Source: Bacteroidales bacterium
Lineage (GTDB): Bacteria > Bacteroidota > Bacteroidia > Bacteroidales > UBA10428
Direction: 5' to 3'
NCBI GenBank assembly: GCA_016930375.1
Contig: JAFGGU010000054.1
Location: 1-64,000 of the forward strand
Length of the DNA: 64,000 nt
Every line of letters begins with the position of its first letter. The first letter of the stretch is position 1. Position numbers and translations under genes: made by a program. This document shows, one piece after another, positions 41,768 through 50,942 of this stretch. The notes under the pieces were generated by a model. It was given only the letters and a program-made list of their open reading frames with translations, was not told the origin of the DNA and did not search any database.

Positions 41768-44700
41768 TCATTCAAGGGTCAGATGAACATATATTTTGCT
41801 TATTTTTCCTTCCCTATTGAAAATAGAATGGCTGTTTACTTTGTCAATAGCAGATCCCTGGATATTCAGAGAATTCCCGTTGTTCAAGATCAGGTCTATT
41901 CCTTTTTTACCGTCAAGCAGGTAAATTACCTGAACTTTGCAGTAAGTAAAATAAAGATGCGGCACCGAATGGCCATGGGAATTTTTTGTTCCCGGGAGAA
42001 TAAATTCATCCTTTTTCAAAACGACAGGATTAAAGGATATTTGTCCGTTATGTACAATCAGGCCAAGCTCAAAGAACCGGCTTATAACATCTTCCTTCAC
42101 CTGACCGGTCATACCCGGTTGCTGCACCCCAGCCATCCGGGGTGTATGGGAGTATGGATCAATCGGGAAGGCCCCGTATTTATCAGGCGTTTTATGAACT
42201 CCTATGCCTTCCTTTACCTCGGTATAATGTTCCGCAAGCCTGAGAAGGGTATCTTTGAAGGCACCATTATTTCTGGCTTGTTCAATGTTTTCGCCAATCG
42301 CGAGCAACAGTTTGGAAACCATATGCCAGTATATTGAACCCAGCCCTTCATACTTATAGAAAGTACCTGATCTACCAGTAAACGATTGATGATCAAATAT
42401 TTTCTCATATACCGCCATTACCGATTTGATCTCCTCCGGCATAACTTTTGCAACTGCTGTATCAGCAAGCTTCTGCAGTGCTTTTTTCAGAAAACCTGCA
42501 TTATTGAATGTACCATTAAAATGGTACTGACCTCTGGTATCTCTGGCAATTATACTTGTATCGCCCATTTCAATCAATTTCGACAACAGTGGAATTCTCT
42601 TAACATCTTCAGGGGGCACAATATTCTTTTCAAGAAACCAGGGCAATCTCTTGTCCGGATAGAGAATATAGCTTTCCTGATCCGCACGGTACAACTTGCT
42701 ATTTCTCATGGTATCGAGCACTTCCAGTGCCTCTTCGGGTGAAAGTTTGCCGGAACTGAGCACTGAAACCTGTCCTTCAAGCATCTCATACAAATGCCTG
42801 ATTGAAAAGCCGTCGTCACCGATAGTTAATAGATTATAAGCATTGTAGAGTTTATCTGTTCTTTTGTTTGCAACAATACTCTGGTCTATAAAAGCTTGAG
42901 CTGTTTTGAGAAATTCAATGAGGTACTGCTTCTTTACAGAAGTCCTTTTACCGGAAAATCCTTTGTATGCTTTAGCTCTGAAATCGCTTCCCACATTGCC
43001 AAGTTGGTCTGCCAGAAGCTTACGCTGCGTGTCGTTGAATCCATCTTTGAGCAATGATTCATTCTCTTTCAGGGCATCATCAATTGCAGAAAGGAAGTCT
43101 GCCATTTCTTCTGTAATCTCAAGGCTTGTATGAGAAAATGTCGAAAACAACCCGGTCATAAAATGAATGAACCGCCTCATATAATAGAGCGTAACCATGG
43201 ATACGCCATACCCGACCAGCGCATTGTTGGCATCGTTCCATTCGGGACGCAAGGTATTCATCCAGATGCCCGCCTCGGGGATAAAATTGCTAAGCTTGGA
43301 TAACAGCGGGGCCAGAATTTTTTCGGTAAGATTAACCTTGAATACCAAACCCGATTCATCAAGCAGCAATTTGCCATCTGCTCCCATCCGGGCCACAATT
43401 TCATCTATTTTTTGATGGGCATCAAAATCGAAGACAATAGAATCATGCGGGTTATCAACAATCTCCTGATAAGATTTAATCCGGTAAGGAATATTGGCAT
43501 ATGCAAACATATCCTTGACCAGCCATGAATTCAGATGTCCCGGAAAATATTTTTCCGATACCTCCATCAATTTTAGCAGATAAATTATCTGGTGATCACC
43601 CCAATAGCCGATATTCGAGAACGGATTACCGGGTTCAGGAACTTCCCAGTCTATGCCATCGCGGGTTACACGATACGGATTGTATCCATCGGCCGATGAA
43701 GCATTCACGAACTTGGCGATCATACCGTTTACATAACCGGGATAAGACAATGCCAATGCCTCCCAATTCTGGAAAATATCGCGCCAATTACCCTGGTAAT
43801 ATAGCAACTTATTGCCGCCTGCATCTTTAATGTTTATCGAAAAAAGGTTCCATGGGCGGCTTGGATCGCCATGCCTCCGGCTGAAGGTAAGCGGCAGATA
43901 TTCAAGAAACAGTCGATATAGATCTTCATCACCCTCTTTGGTTATTATTGTATCGAGCTCTTCATATTTGAGACTGGCAGGTAACTGATCGAAGAGTTTC
44001 AGGTGTCTTTCCAGCAATTGTTTATTAAAGTGCTTGATATGTTTGATGAAATCACCTTTATCAATAGAATATCCCTCGCTGAATATGCCCCCCCGCATCA
44101 CATTGAACAGAACATTCGAAAAGTGCCTTGAGACCACAAGCTTGTCGGATGAATCCTGAATACCATCTGCATCGGCAACAATAGCTTTCAGGTTAAGGGT
44201 GCCCTCCTGAATGTTTTTTTCAAGCTCGCCAATTTTATCCTTGGTCCCTGACAAAAAATCAATAAGGTTATTCACTTTCACCGAATCCTGGTTGACCTCG
44301 GCAGCAAAATACCATGTCTTGCTTTCGCCGGCATTGAGTGCAATGTTGGCGTTTGCAAAGAATGCCCCTTTTACTCCTTTTGATTCCAGCTCTTCAACAA
44401 CTTCTTTTCCCTTTCTGAATGGTACCAGTTGTCTTGAACTTAACAGAAAAATATTATTTTCGAGCCCGCAAGTCCATACCGTTGTAACTTTGAGCGCCTC
44501 ACTTGGTTCGGCTTTATCAACTGGAATAGATTCGAGGCGGAATAATCCCAGCGAATATTCTTTCACAAGCTCGGATTTTTTATAACCGTCGAGCAAGGTG
44601 GAAAACTGGTTTTGCATAAACCTCTCAACTCCATAAGGTAACAGGTTTTGCAGGCCATCGATCATTTCTACCCTCACTGATTCCAGTGATGTGTTCACCA

Positions 44701-45193
44701 GGATACTTTTCCTGATCCAACCGAAATGATCAGAATTCATCCAGCCATACCGAAAGGACAATCCCAAATCGAGGTTGTTTTCTTCGAAAATGAGCTTATT
44801 GCCACAAGTATTTTTGTACAGGTTCCTTTCGGTTTTGTACACACCTTCATACCTATCGGAAAAAGGCTCCCACAAATATTTTTTGCCTTTTGACGATACC
44901 CTGAAAATTGATTTACTCCCGGTTATCTCTGCTGATTCCTGAAGTTTATCATCTGTATAATATGGGAATAAGGCGCTTTCGGGGTTGATCCTGCCTGCTG
45001 ACAAACCACCGGTGCTGGCAATAAACATCCAGTGGTCAGAATCACTGGCAAGACTCATAAAAAACGGCAACATCGAATCGAAATTCCTGATTTCATAGAA
45101 ATCTTCCCCATCCATTGTCACAAATTTACCTTTAACTTCTTTCTCCCATGTCTGGAATACATTCTTACCGATCAATAATTCATTTTCAGCCAT
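41768..45193 (-). CDS. Large six-hairpin glycosidase/phosphorylase-like protein (GH94-like)
   Basis: This is a cytosolic 1141-residue protein without signal peptide. The first about 300 residues look like a beta-sandwich domain. The middle (about 340-760) looks like an (alpha/alpha)6 barrel, with YYQGNWRDIFQNWEALA and IGYWGDHQIIYLLKL in the style of six-hairpin glycosidases, and TLRPEWNDANNALVGYG recalling the WND motif of GH94 phosphorylases. The last about 350 residues match nothing I recognise. It is the third gene after a sugar porter and a mutarotase-like gene, so intracellular breakdown of an imported oligosaccharide is likely. The reaction is not known. Confidence 0.5.
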   Translation of the reverse strand: MAENELLIGKNVFQTWEKEVKGKFVTMDGEDFYEIRNFDSMLPFFMSLASDSDHWMFIASTGGLSAGRINPESALFPYYTDDKLQESAEITGSKSIFRVSSKGKKYLWEPFSDRYEGVYKTERNLYKNTCGNKLIFEENNLDLGLSFRYGWMNSDHFGWIRKSILVNTSLESVRVEMIDGLQNLLPYGVERFMQNQFSTLLDGYKKSELVKEYSLGLFRLESIPVDKAEPSEALKVTTVWTCGLENNIFLLSSRQLVPFRKGKEVVEELESKGVKGAFFANANIALNAGESKTWYFAAEVNQDSVKVNNLIDFLSGTKDKIGELEKNIQEGTLNLKAIVADADGIQDSSDKLVVSRHFSNVLFNVMRGGIFSEGYSIDKGDFIKHIKHFNKQLLERHLKLFDQLPASLKYEELDTIITKEGDEDLYRLFLEYLPLTFSRRHGDPSRPWNLFSINIKDAGGNKLLYYQGNWRDIFQNWEALALSYPGYVNGMIAKFVNASSADGYNPYRVTRDGIDWEVPEPGNPFSNIGYWGDHQIIYLLKLMEVSEKYFPGHLNSWLVKDMFAYANIPYRIKSYQEIVDNPHDSIVFDFDAHQKIDEIVARMGADGKLLLDESGLVFKVNLTEKILAPLLSKLSNFIPEAGIWMNTLRPEWNDANNALVGYGVSMVTLYYMRRFIHFMTGLFSTFSHTSLEITEEMADFLSAIDDALKENESLLKDGFNDTQRKLLADQLGNVGSDFRAKAYKGFSGKRTSVKKQYLIEFLKTAQAFIDQSIVANKRTDKLYNAYNLLTIGDDGFSIRHLYEMLEGQVSVLSSGKLSPEEALEVLDTMRNSKLYRADQESYILYPDKRLPWFLEKNIVPPEDVKRIPLLSKLIEMGDTSIIARDTRGQYHFNGTFNNAGFLKKALQKLADTAVAKVMPEEIKSVMAVYEKIFDHQSFTGRSGTFYKYEGLGSIYWHMVSKLLLAIGENIEQARNNGAFKDTLLRLAEHYTEVKEGIGVHKTPDKYGAFPIDPYSHTPRMAGVQQPGMTGQVKEDVISRFFELGLIVHNGQISFNPVVLKKDEFILPGTKNSHGHSVPHLYFTYCKVQVIYLLDGKKGIDLILNNGNSLNIQGSAIDKVNSHSIFNREGKISKIYVHLTLE

Positions 45194-45220
45194 CAGGTTA
45201 TGTATTATTGGTTAATAATT

Positions 45221-46129
45221 TCACAGTTGCGCATCCGGTATTAAATGAAAGAACTTGAAGACTCTCCGCCATTTTAGTTTTTGTCCGGGATCCAGATCTA
45301 TTTCCACGAACAATTCCGGACTGAGCACGTGTTTACATCCCCAGACATTCATCATTTCGGGCACGAAATCGGTACTTTCTTTCATCCCGATACACATGCC
45401 ATCGTGGGTAATTTCCCATTCCCCATTTGCCGATTGAAATTCAGTTAAAGGGCTAAAGAAGAATTCCTCTTTGGGTGTGCCTTTAAAATTCAACGAATTT
45501 GCATTCAGTATCACGGCATTCTCAGGGTTTACCGACTCGGTCATCCATGACGGATCAACTATTTTACAGGGTAACCTGAGGGTATAGCGCTCATCCACTT
45601 CCGACTTGTTAAAGGCAACAAAATTATGACAGTATTCATTCGTTTGTATTTTCTTTTTCCCAGTGTTTTCCAGCTCATAATCGATAGTAAACGCATTACC
45701 CGAGAGTTCGACCTTCTTGATTAGTTTCGCACTATATCCCCTGCAATCTTTTGGAAGGGAGGTAAACTTAACCCATTCCTCACCCCTTTCCATTTGAATA
45801 TCGAAAGGATCAATCTCGTATGCCGTATAAAACTCATAGGCACTGTTACTCTTTCTGGTAAGCAGTCCGACACCGATTTTAGGGAATTTCCTGCCCAAAG
45901 CGCAATCATCATAGCCTACTGGTTTCGTTATTCCAAATTCATTATATAAACCCTGACCATGCTGCTTTGGATCAAAATCCTGGTATTTCTCCCGGGAACA
46001 GAAACTATTTTTTTTCTCCAGCAGAATCTGAGAAATATTGCCTGTCCAGTCGAACCGCGAGCCTTCATAAACCTTACCCGGTTCTTCGATGGTCAGCTGC
46101 AGCATACTATTTTCCAAAACGATTGCCAT
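45221..46129 (-). CDS. Galactose mutarotase-like protein
   Basis: This is a 302-residue cytosolic protein with the beta-sandwich pattern of the galactose mutarotase-like superfamily. It has SRFDWTGNISQILLE near the start, a central YELENTGKKKIQTNEYCHNFVAF that aligns in style with the catalytic-His region (broken here: NTGKKKIQTNEYCHNF), and the C-terminal PELFVEIDLDPGQKLKWRRVF. It differs from GalM and from DUF4432. It lies 27 bases upstream of the large glycosidase-like gene and 58 bases after the sugar porter, consistent with preparing a sugar anomer for that enzyme. Confidence 0.65.
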   Translation of the reverse strand: MAIVLENSMLQLTIEEPGKVYEGSRFDWTGNISQILLEKKNSFCSREKYQDFDPKQHGQGLYNEFGITKPVGYDDCALGRKFPKIGVGLLTRKSNSAYEFYTAYEIDPFDIQMERGEEWVKFTSLPKDCRGYSAKLIKKVELSGNAFTIDYELENTGKKKIQTNEYCHNFVAFNKSEVDERYTLRLPCKIVDPSWMTESVNPENAVILNANSLNFKGTPKEEFFFSPLTEFQSANGEWEITHDGMCIGMKESTDFVPEMMNVWGCKHVLSPELFVEIDLDPGQKLKWRRVFKFFHLIPDAQL

Positions 46130-46187
46130 AGTTCTGTTTGCTATTATTGCATATCAATGTGGAAACTTATACCGGCAGCTCAGCATT

Positions 46188-47765
46188 TTAATTTTTCACC
46201 AAAATTGTCTCCAGTTCCTCCAATGACTTACCCTTTGTTTCAGGCACAAATTTCAAAACGAATAACAGGGTCAGAAACCCCAAAAAAGCAAAAATAAGGA
46301 AGGTAAGACTTGAACCGATAACTTCCAGTTCTGTGGGGAATATTGTGGCAACCGAGAAACTCACCACCGAATTCCAGGTACCCACAATGGAGATCATTAC
46401 ACCTCTCATTTTGTTGGGGAAGATTTCCGAAAGAAGCGCCCACATCACCGGTCCGAGAGATATGGCAAACGAGGCAACATACAGGATCAATCCTATTAAT
46501 ACCAATACTGCATTCATAGAGATCGAGTTTTCAAGAATCAAAGATTTAAAATTGTTATAATTCTCTGGGCCAATCTGCCTTTTGGCTTCCTTAAAAAATG
46601 TTATTTCATTGTCGTATTCTGTATTGGCCAGATTCCGTAAACCACTTTCCAATACCGCCAGATCCGATGCAGAACTTGCCTCATTTTTTGCAGCCTCCTG
46701 CAGGACTTTAACAAGCGACTGGTCGGAAAGATTATATTTGGCCGCCTTAAATGCAAAACCGGCCATTGAGAGTGATACCATAATCCCAATCGACCCAATA
46801 ATCAAAAGGGGTTTTCTACCCAACCTGTCGATCAGGAACATGGCTACAACCGTGAATGCAACATTCGTCAATCCCAGGATAATGGCCTGGGCAAATGCAG
46901 CATCCTGACCGCCACCGGCCATCCCGAATATCATGGGAGCATAATAGAAAATTGCATTGATACCGGTAATTTGCTGAAAAAATGCAATACCAAGACCAAT
47001 GATCAATATGAGGGTCATTTTCTTCTGAAAAACCTGGCGAAAGCTGATGCCGGAACGTCCTTCGGATTTTCCGATATTTTCCTTGATTTCCTTAAACACC
47101 TGGTTTGCATATTCTGCACCACCTATTTTGACCAGGGTCTCCTTTGCCTCTTTATCCCTGTTTTTCAATGCCAGCCACCTGGGACTTTGTGGAATAATAT
47201 ACAACAACAGAAAATAGAGTACAGCCGGAATAGCGCCGATTCCCAACATCCATCTCCAGTTAAGACTGGGATCGGTAACTTTTTGCAGAATAAAATAATT
47301 GGTAAAATAAGCGGCCGAAATTCCCAATACAATATTTAGTTGATTGATGGATACTAAAGTTCCTCTTTTTTCCCGGGGCGCAATTTCAGCAATATACATG
47401 GGTGCAACCAGTATTGACATTCCAACCCCCAGGCCGCCAATCATCCTGGCAATGATAAAAAAAGTAAGATTACTGGTAAGGGAAGTGGCCAGGGCACAAA
47501 ATGTAAAAAGAGCGGCAGTCATAATAAGCACCAACTTACGTCCGAAAATATCTGCCAGAATACCCCCGATAAAGTTACCGCCGATAGCTCCAAAAATGAT
47601 GGCAGAAACCGAGAGACCCAGCAATAGTGATCCGTTTTCCAATCCAAACACATTCCTGTAAAAAGGGACCGCCCCGGAAATCACTGCGCTGTCAAAACCC
47701 AGGAGAAACCCTCCGAGAGCTACGATTAAGGAAATCAGAATTATAAAAACATTATGCTTCTTCAT
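46188..47765 (-). CDS. Sugar porter family MFS transporter
   Basis: This 525-residue transporter has 12 predicted helices and the sugar-porter signatures. These are GFLLGFDSAVISGAV, the RMIGGLGVGMSI segment, IPQSPRWL (PESPR variant), QQITGINAIFYYAP and VPETKGKSLEELE. It is longer than XylE (491) because of an insert of about 60 mostly polar residues (about 345-405) between helices. It heads the operon that continues with the mutarotase-like and the large glycosidase-like genes, so it probably imports their substrate. It diverges from the GPH transporter gene. Confidence 0.9.
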   Translation of the reverse strand: MKKHNVFIILISLIVALGGFLLGFDSAVISGAVPFYRNVFGLENGSLLLGLSVSAIIFGAIGGNFIGGILADIFGRKLVLIMTAALFTFCALATSLTSNLTFFIIARMIGGLGVGMSILVAPMYIAEIAPREKRGTLVSINQLNIVLGISAAYFTNYFILQKVTDPSLNWRWMLGIGAIPAVLYFLLLYIIPQSPRWLALKNRDKEAKETLVKIGGAEYANQVFKEIKENIGKSEGRSGISFRQVFQKKMTLILIIGLGIAFFQQITGINAIFYYAPMIFGMAGGGQDAAFAQAIILGLTNVAFTVVAMFLIDRLGRKPLLIIGSIGIMVSLSMAGFAFKAAKYNLSDQSLVKVLQEAAKNEASSASDLAVLESGLRNLANTEYDNEITFFKEAKRQIGPENYNNFKSLILENSISMNAVLVLIGLILYVASFAISLGPVMWALLSEIFPNKMRGVMISIVGTWNSVVSFSVATIFPTELEVIGSSLTFLIFAFLGFLTLLFVLKFVPETKGKSLEELETILVKN

Positions 47766-47980
47766 TTTACATCAATTTTAGGAGTAAAAAAATTAATTAG
47801 GGATAGCAATTTATTAAAAATATCCGGATCAGAAGTTTATTCTCAAGTATAGAATTTATGTTGAAGAGCAATTTCTTTTCGGGATATTTATGTATATTGC
47901 TGTGCAATTAGCCCTATTAATGCAAAAAATATAATTGCAATTGTCAGTATTATTAAACCATTTTAACACCCCCCGATGGT
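47766..47980. promoter_or_regulatory. Divergent promoter region with two small palindromes
   Basis: This 215-bp AT-rich space separates two divergent sugar-transporter genes. It contains ATTGC-TGT-GCAAT (47896-47908) and AATTGCAATT (47933-47942), small palindromes sharing a TTGCAA core, close to the GPH transporter start. They could be operators for one regulator. A TATATTGC box near 47893 could be the -7 element for the GPH gene. No gene is present. Confidence 0.35.
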
Positions 47981-49342
47981 ATGAACAGGAGTAATTCGTC
48001 ATTGACATTCAAAGAAAAATTAGGATATGGTTTGGGAGACACTGCATCTCATTTTGTATGGGATATGGTGGGTTTCTGGCTCATGTTTTTCTATACCGAT
48101 GTTTATGGAATTTCAGCTATTGCTGCCGGGACAATTATGCTCATAGCCCGTTTCTGGGATATGGCTATCGATCCTGTTATTGGTATTGTCTCAGACCGTA
48201 CCAATACAAAGTGGGGAAAATTCAGGCCATATATCTTATTTGGAGCATTACCCTATGCGGTTTTAGCTGTTTTGACTTTCACAACACCAAATTTTGGTGA
48301 AACAGGAAAGATCATTTATGCCGGAGCAACCTATATTCTGTTAATGACTGCCTATGCTTCGGTCAACCTGCCCTATTCCGCATTAGGCGCAGTAATGACA
48401 AACGATTCATACGAACGGGCCGGATTAAATACATACAGATTTATTGCAGGTTTTGCCGGACAGTTTATTGTAACGGGGCTCGCTCTTACTATGGCAAAAT
48501 TCTTTGGAGGTGGCGACAAAGCTCAGGGTTTTCAATATACGGTGGTATTATTTGCCGCCCTGAGTCTGGTATTCTTCTTCATTACTTTTAAGGCCACAAA
48601 GGAGAAAGTTCATCCCCCGAAATCACAGGTTAATTCCCTTGGTGCTGATTTTAAAAATCTCTTTACCAACAGGGCCTGGATTATATTGGCCATTGTAGGC
48701 ATAGTATCTTTTGTAATGTTTGCCATTCAAAATGCAGCTGTAGTTTATTACTTTAAATACTATATTGGTAATGAGGAAAATGTGCAGTTATTTAATGTAA
48801 TCGGAACAGTGGCTTTGATTGTTGCCCTGCCTTTTTCAAAGCCTTTGGCCAAAAGATTCGGTAACAGGAATATTTTTATAGCCAGTTCAATTATTTCAGG
48901 CATATTCTTTATTGCCATTTATTTGCCAAATGCGCATAATACTGTTACTATTTATATTTTAAATATTTTGGCTAAAATGGCCTATGCCCCGGCAGTTCCT
49001 TTATTATGGACAATGATAGCCGATTCGGCTGATTACGGTGAATGGAAAACCGGACGCAGGGCAACTGGACTTTATTTCTCAGCAGCCGTATTTGCTCAAA
49101 AAGCTGGATGGGGAATTGGGGCCGCCTTGGTTGGCGTTATTCTATCCATGTTCAATTATGTTGCCAATGAAGTCCAAACCGATACTTCGATAACCGGTAT
49201 AAAACTGCTTGTTTCTGTTATCCCTGGTGTTCTGTATATGTCTTGTGCCATTTTTATGTATTTCTATAATATCGATGCCAGTACAACTGATTTGATCAAA
49301 AAAGAACTGGATGCCCGCAGGGACAAAGAAAACGCGGGATAA
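47981..49342 (+). CDS. GPH-family (MelB-type) glycoside/pentoside/hexuronide:cation symporter
   Basis: This is a 453-residue transporter with 12 helices and the GPH-family start KLGYGLGDTASHFVWDMVGF. The family motif IARFWDMAIDPVIGIVSDRT holds the cation-site Asp residues, and KWGKFRPYILFGA follows. Later it has the family segment MIADSADYGEWKTGRRATG. It moves a glycoside or uronide with Na+ or H+. It is alone on its strand and diverges from the sugar-porter operon, sharing a regulatory region that suggests a common inducer. Confidence 0.92.
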   Translation: MNRSNSSLTFKEKLGYGLGDTASHFVWDMVGFWLMFFYTDVYGISAIAAGTIMLIARFWDMAIDPVIGIVSDRTNTKWGKFRPYILFGALPYAVLAVLTFTTPNFGETGKIIYAGATYILLMTAYASVNLPYSALGAVMTNDSYERAGLNTYRFIAGFAGQFIVTGLALTMAKFFGGGDKAQGFQYTVVLFAALSLVFFFITFKATKEKVHPPKSQVNSLGADFKNLFTNRAWIILAIVGIVSFVMFAIQNAAVVYYFKYYIGNEENVQLFNVIGTVALIVALPFSKPLAKRFGNRNIFIASSIISGIFFIAIYLPNAHNTVTIYILNILAKMAYAPAVPLLWTMIADSADYGEWKTGRRATGLYFSAAVFAQKAGWGIGAALVGVILSMFNYVANEVQTDTSITGIKLLVSVIPGVLYMSCAIFMYFYNIDASTTDLIKKELDARRDKENAG

Positions 49343-49396
49343 CAGGTCCATTCGACGGGGACCCTGCAGTTAACAATCAATTTTCAGTTTTGCTGT

Positions 49397-50935
49397 TTAA
49401 AATTGGTTTAAAAAGTTCAACTGGGCTTGAAAAGGAAGGTCTATCACTTCGGTCCTATCGCCAAATTCCATAACCCGAGGACTGCCCGGATCAAAGGTGG
49501 TCCATTCGGGAAGACCCTTCCCGTTTGGATTGCCGCTGACTGCAAAATTCACCCAGAACGACGACATAGTTTCTGACAGCTGGTGGTCATAGTCAGTAAA
49601 CGGTCTGTCCCAATATTTCAGGGTTTTTAGCGCGTAGCCAAATTCAGCAGAATGGAAGGCTCCGTAATTTGGCAGTCCGGGTGGAACATGGCTGAAAAAG
49701 TACAGATAAACCGGATTCTTTCCATTTGCACATTGAACCCTGGCCCATGTGTAATTTGTTCCCCCGAAGGACAACATACCCAGCACCTCCTGTGAATTTT
49801 TGGCTTCTTCATCAGTACCTGCAGGAAAAAGTCTTAGAAACTCATCTGCTCGCTCACCGTACTTTTTCTCAGCATTGGCAATAAAATCAGCTGCTTTTAA
49901 AGGTGATGCGAATGAAAGATTGTCACCCGCATTCCAGCCGGTAAGCAGCGGAACATCATTTTGTTTTCCTGCAGCATATGCTGCCGAAGGGTTAATCAGC
50001 ACATAGTCGTCTATCGTCAATCCAAGGAACGCACCGGCCTTGATAAGCTCATCAGCAGGTTTTGTACGCAATTCGGCGATACCTGGAATGTTGAGTCTCT
50101 TCAGCAATCCAACACCCTGCTTTTCCATATCGGTCAGTCCCGATCCGCCGAGCCTGTCACTGCTGAACATCGAACCGCTCTGCGCTATGGCGCGATGAAA
50201 CAATCCCTTTGCCAGCGGAGAGATCACCAATGCGTTCACACTGAATGATCCTGCTGATTGCCCGGCAATCGTCACCCTGTCGGGGTCCCCCCCGAAAGCT
50301 ACGACATTGCTTTTCACCCATAACAGGGCAGCGATCTGATCGAGGATTCCGTAATTGCCGGAAACCTTATTTGGCGATTCCTGAGATAATTCGGGGTGAG
50401 CCAGAAAACCTAAAAGTCCAAGCCGGTAATTGATGGTGATGAACACAACACCCTTTTTGGCCATTTCCTCGCCGTCATAAAGGGGCACAGAACCAGATCC
50501 GCTTGTGAAAGCACCACCATGGATCCAAACGATGACAGGACGTCTCTCATCCGATGTTTTGGCAGCCGTCCAGAGGTTCAGGTAAAGACAATCCTCGCTC
50601 AGGGGCTCTTCGGGCGCCATGAACTCTTTGCTCCACATGGCAAATGGCGTAGGTTTGGATTGCATGGCACTGGGTGGAAAAACGTCACATTTGCGAATGC
50701 CCTCCCAGTGGGGTAACGGAGCCGGTGCTTTCCACCGCAAATCACCCAAGGGAGGCGCCGCGAAGGGGATGCCCCTGAATATTTTAACAGTACCATCCCC
50801 TCCAGGCACTCCTGAAACAAGCCCGGCTTCTGTTTTCACGGCATTGATATCAATGATCATGCTGCTCTTGCTTTTCGGCGCTGAGGAACAGGCAGTCAGC
50901 ATAATGACAGTTAACAGAATTACCGTATGTTTCAT
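49397..50935 (-). CDS. Carboxylesterase type B, exported lipoprotein
   Basis: This is a 512-residue alpha/beta hydrolase of the type-B carboxylesterase family. A lipoprotein signal peptide ends LTAC (Cys16). The catalytic Ser lies in GQSAGS (about residue 232), the oxyanion segment is WIHGGAFTSGSG, and the His is in GAFHSAEFGYAL. Such esterases in glycan loci remove acyl or aromatic groups from sugars. It follows the GH3 gene by 7 bases, so the pair probably act together on an esterified plant-type glycoside outside the inner membrane. Confidence 0.9.
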   Translation of the reverse strand: MKHTVILLTVIMLTACSSAPKSKSSMIIDINAVKTEAGLVSGVPGGDGTVKIFRGIPFAAPPLGDLRWKAPAPLPHWEGIRKCDVFPPSAMQSKPTPFAMWSKEFMAPEEPLSEDCLYLNLWTAAKTSDERRPVIVWIHGGAFTSGSGSVPLYDGEEMAKKGVVFITINYRLGLLGFLAHPELSQESPNKVSGNYGILDQIAALLWVKSNVVAFGGDPDRVTIAGQSAGSFSVNALVISPLAKGLFHRAIAQSGSMFSSDRLGGSGLTDMEKQGVGLLKRLNIPGIAELRTKPADELIKAGAFLGLTIDDYVLINPSAAYAAGKQNDVPLLTGWNAGDNLSFASPLKAADFIANAEKKYGERADEFLRLFPAGTDEEAKNSQEVLGMLSFGGTNYTWARVQCANGKNPVYLYFFSHVPPGLPNYGAFHSAEFGYALKTLKYWDRPFTDYDHQLSETMSSFWVNFAVSGNPNGKGLPEWTTFDPGSPRVMEFGDRTEVIDLPFQAQLNFLNQF

Positions 50936-50942
50936 GGCAGTA

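Noticed and set aside
49343-49369. Imperfect hairpin CAGGTCC...GGACCCTG after the GPH transporter gene
   Set aside because: The stem has a bulge and is not followed by a T-run; it is too weak to call a terminator.
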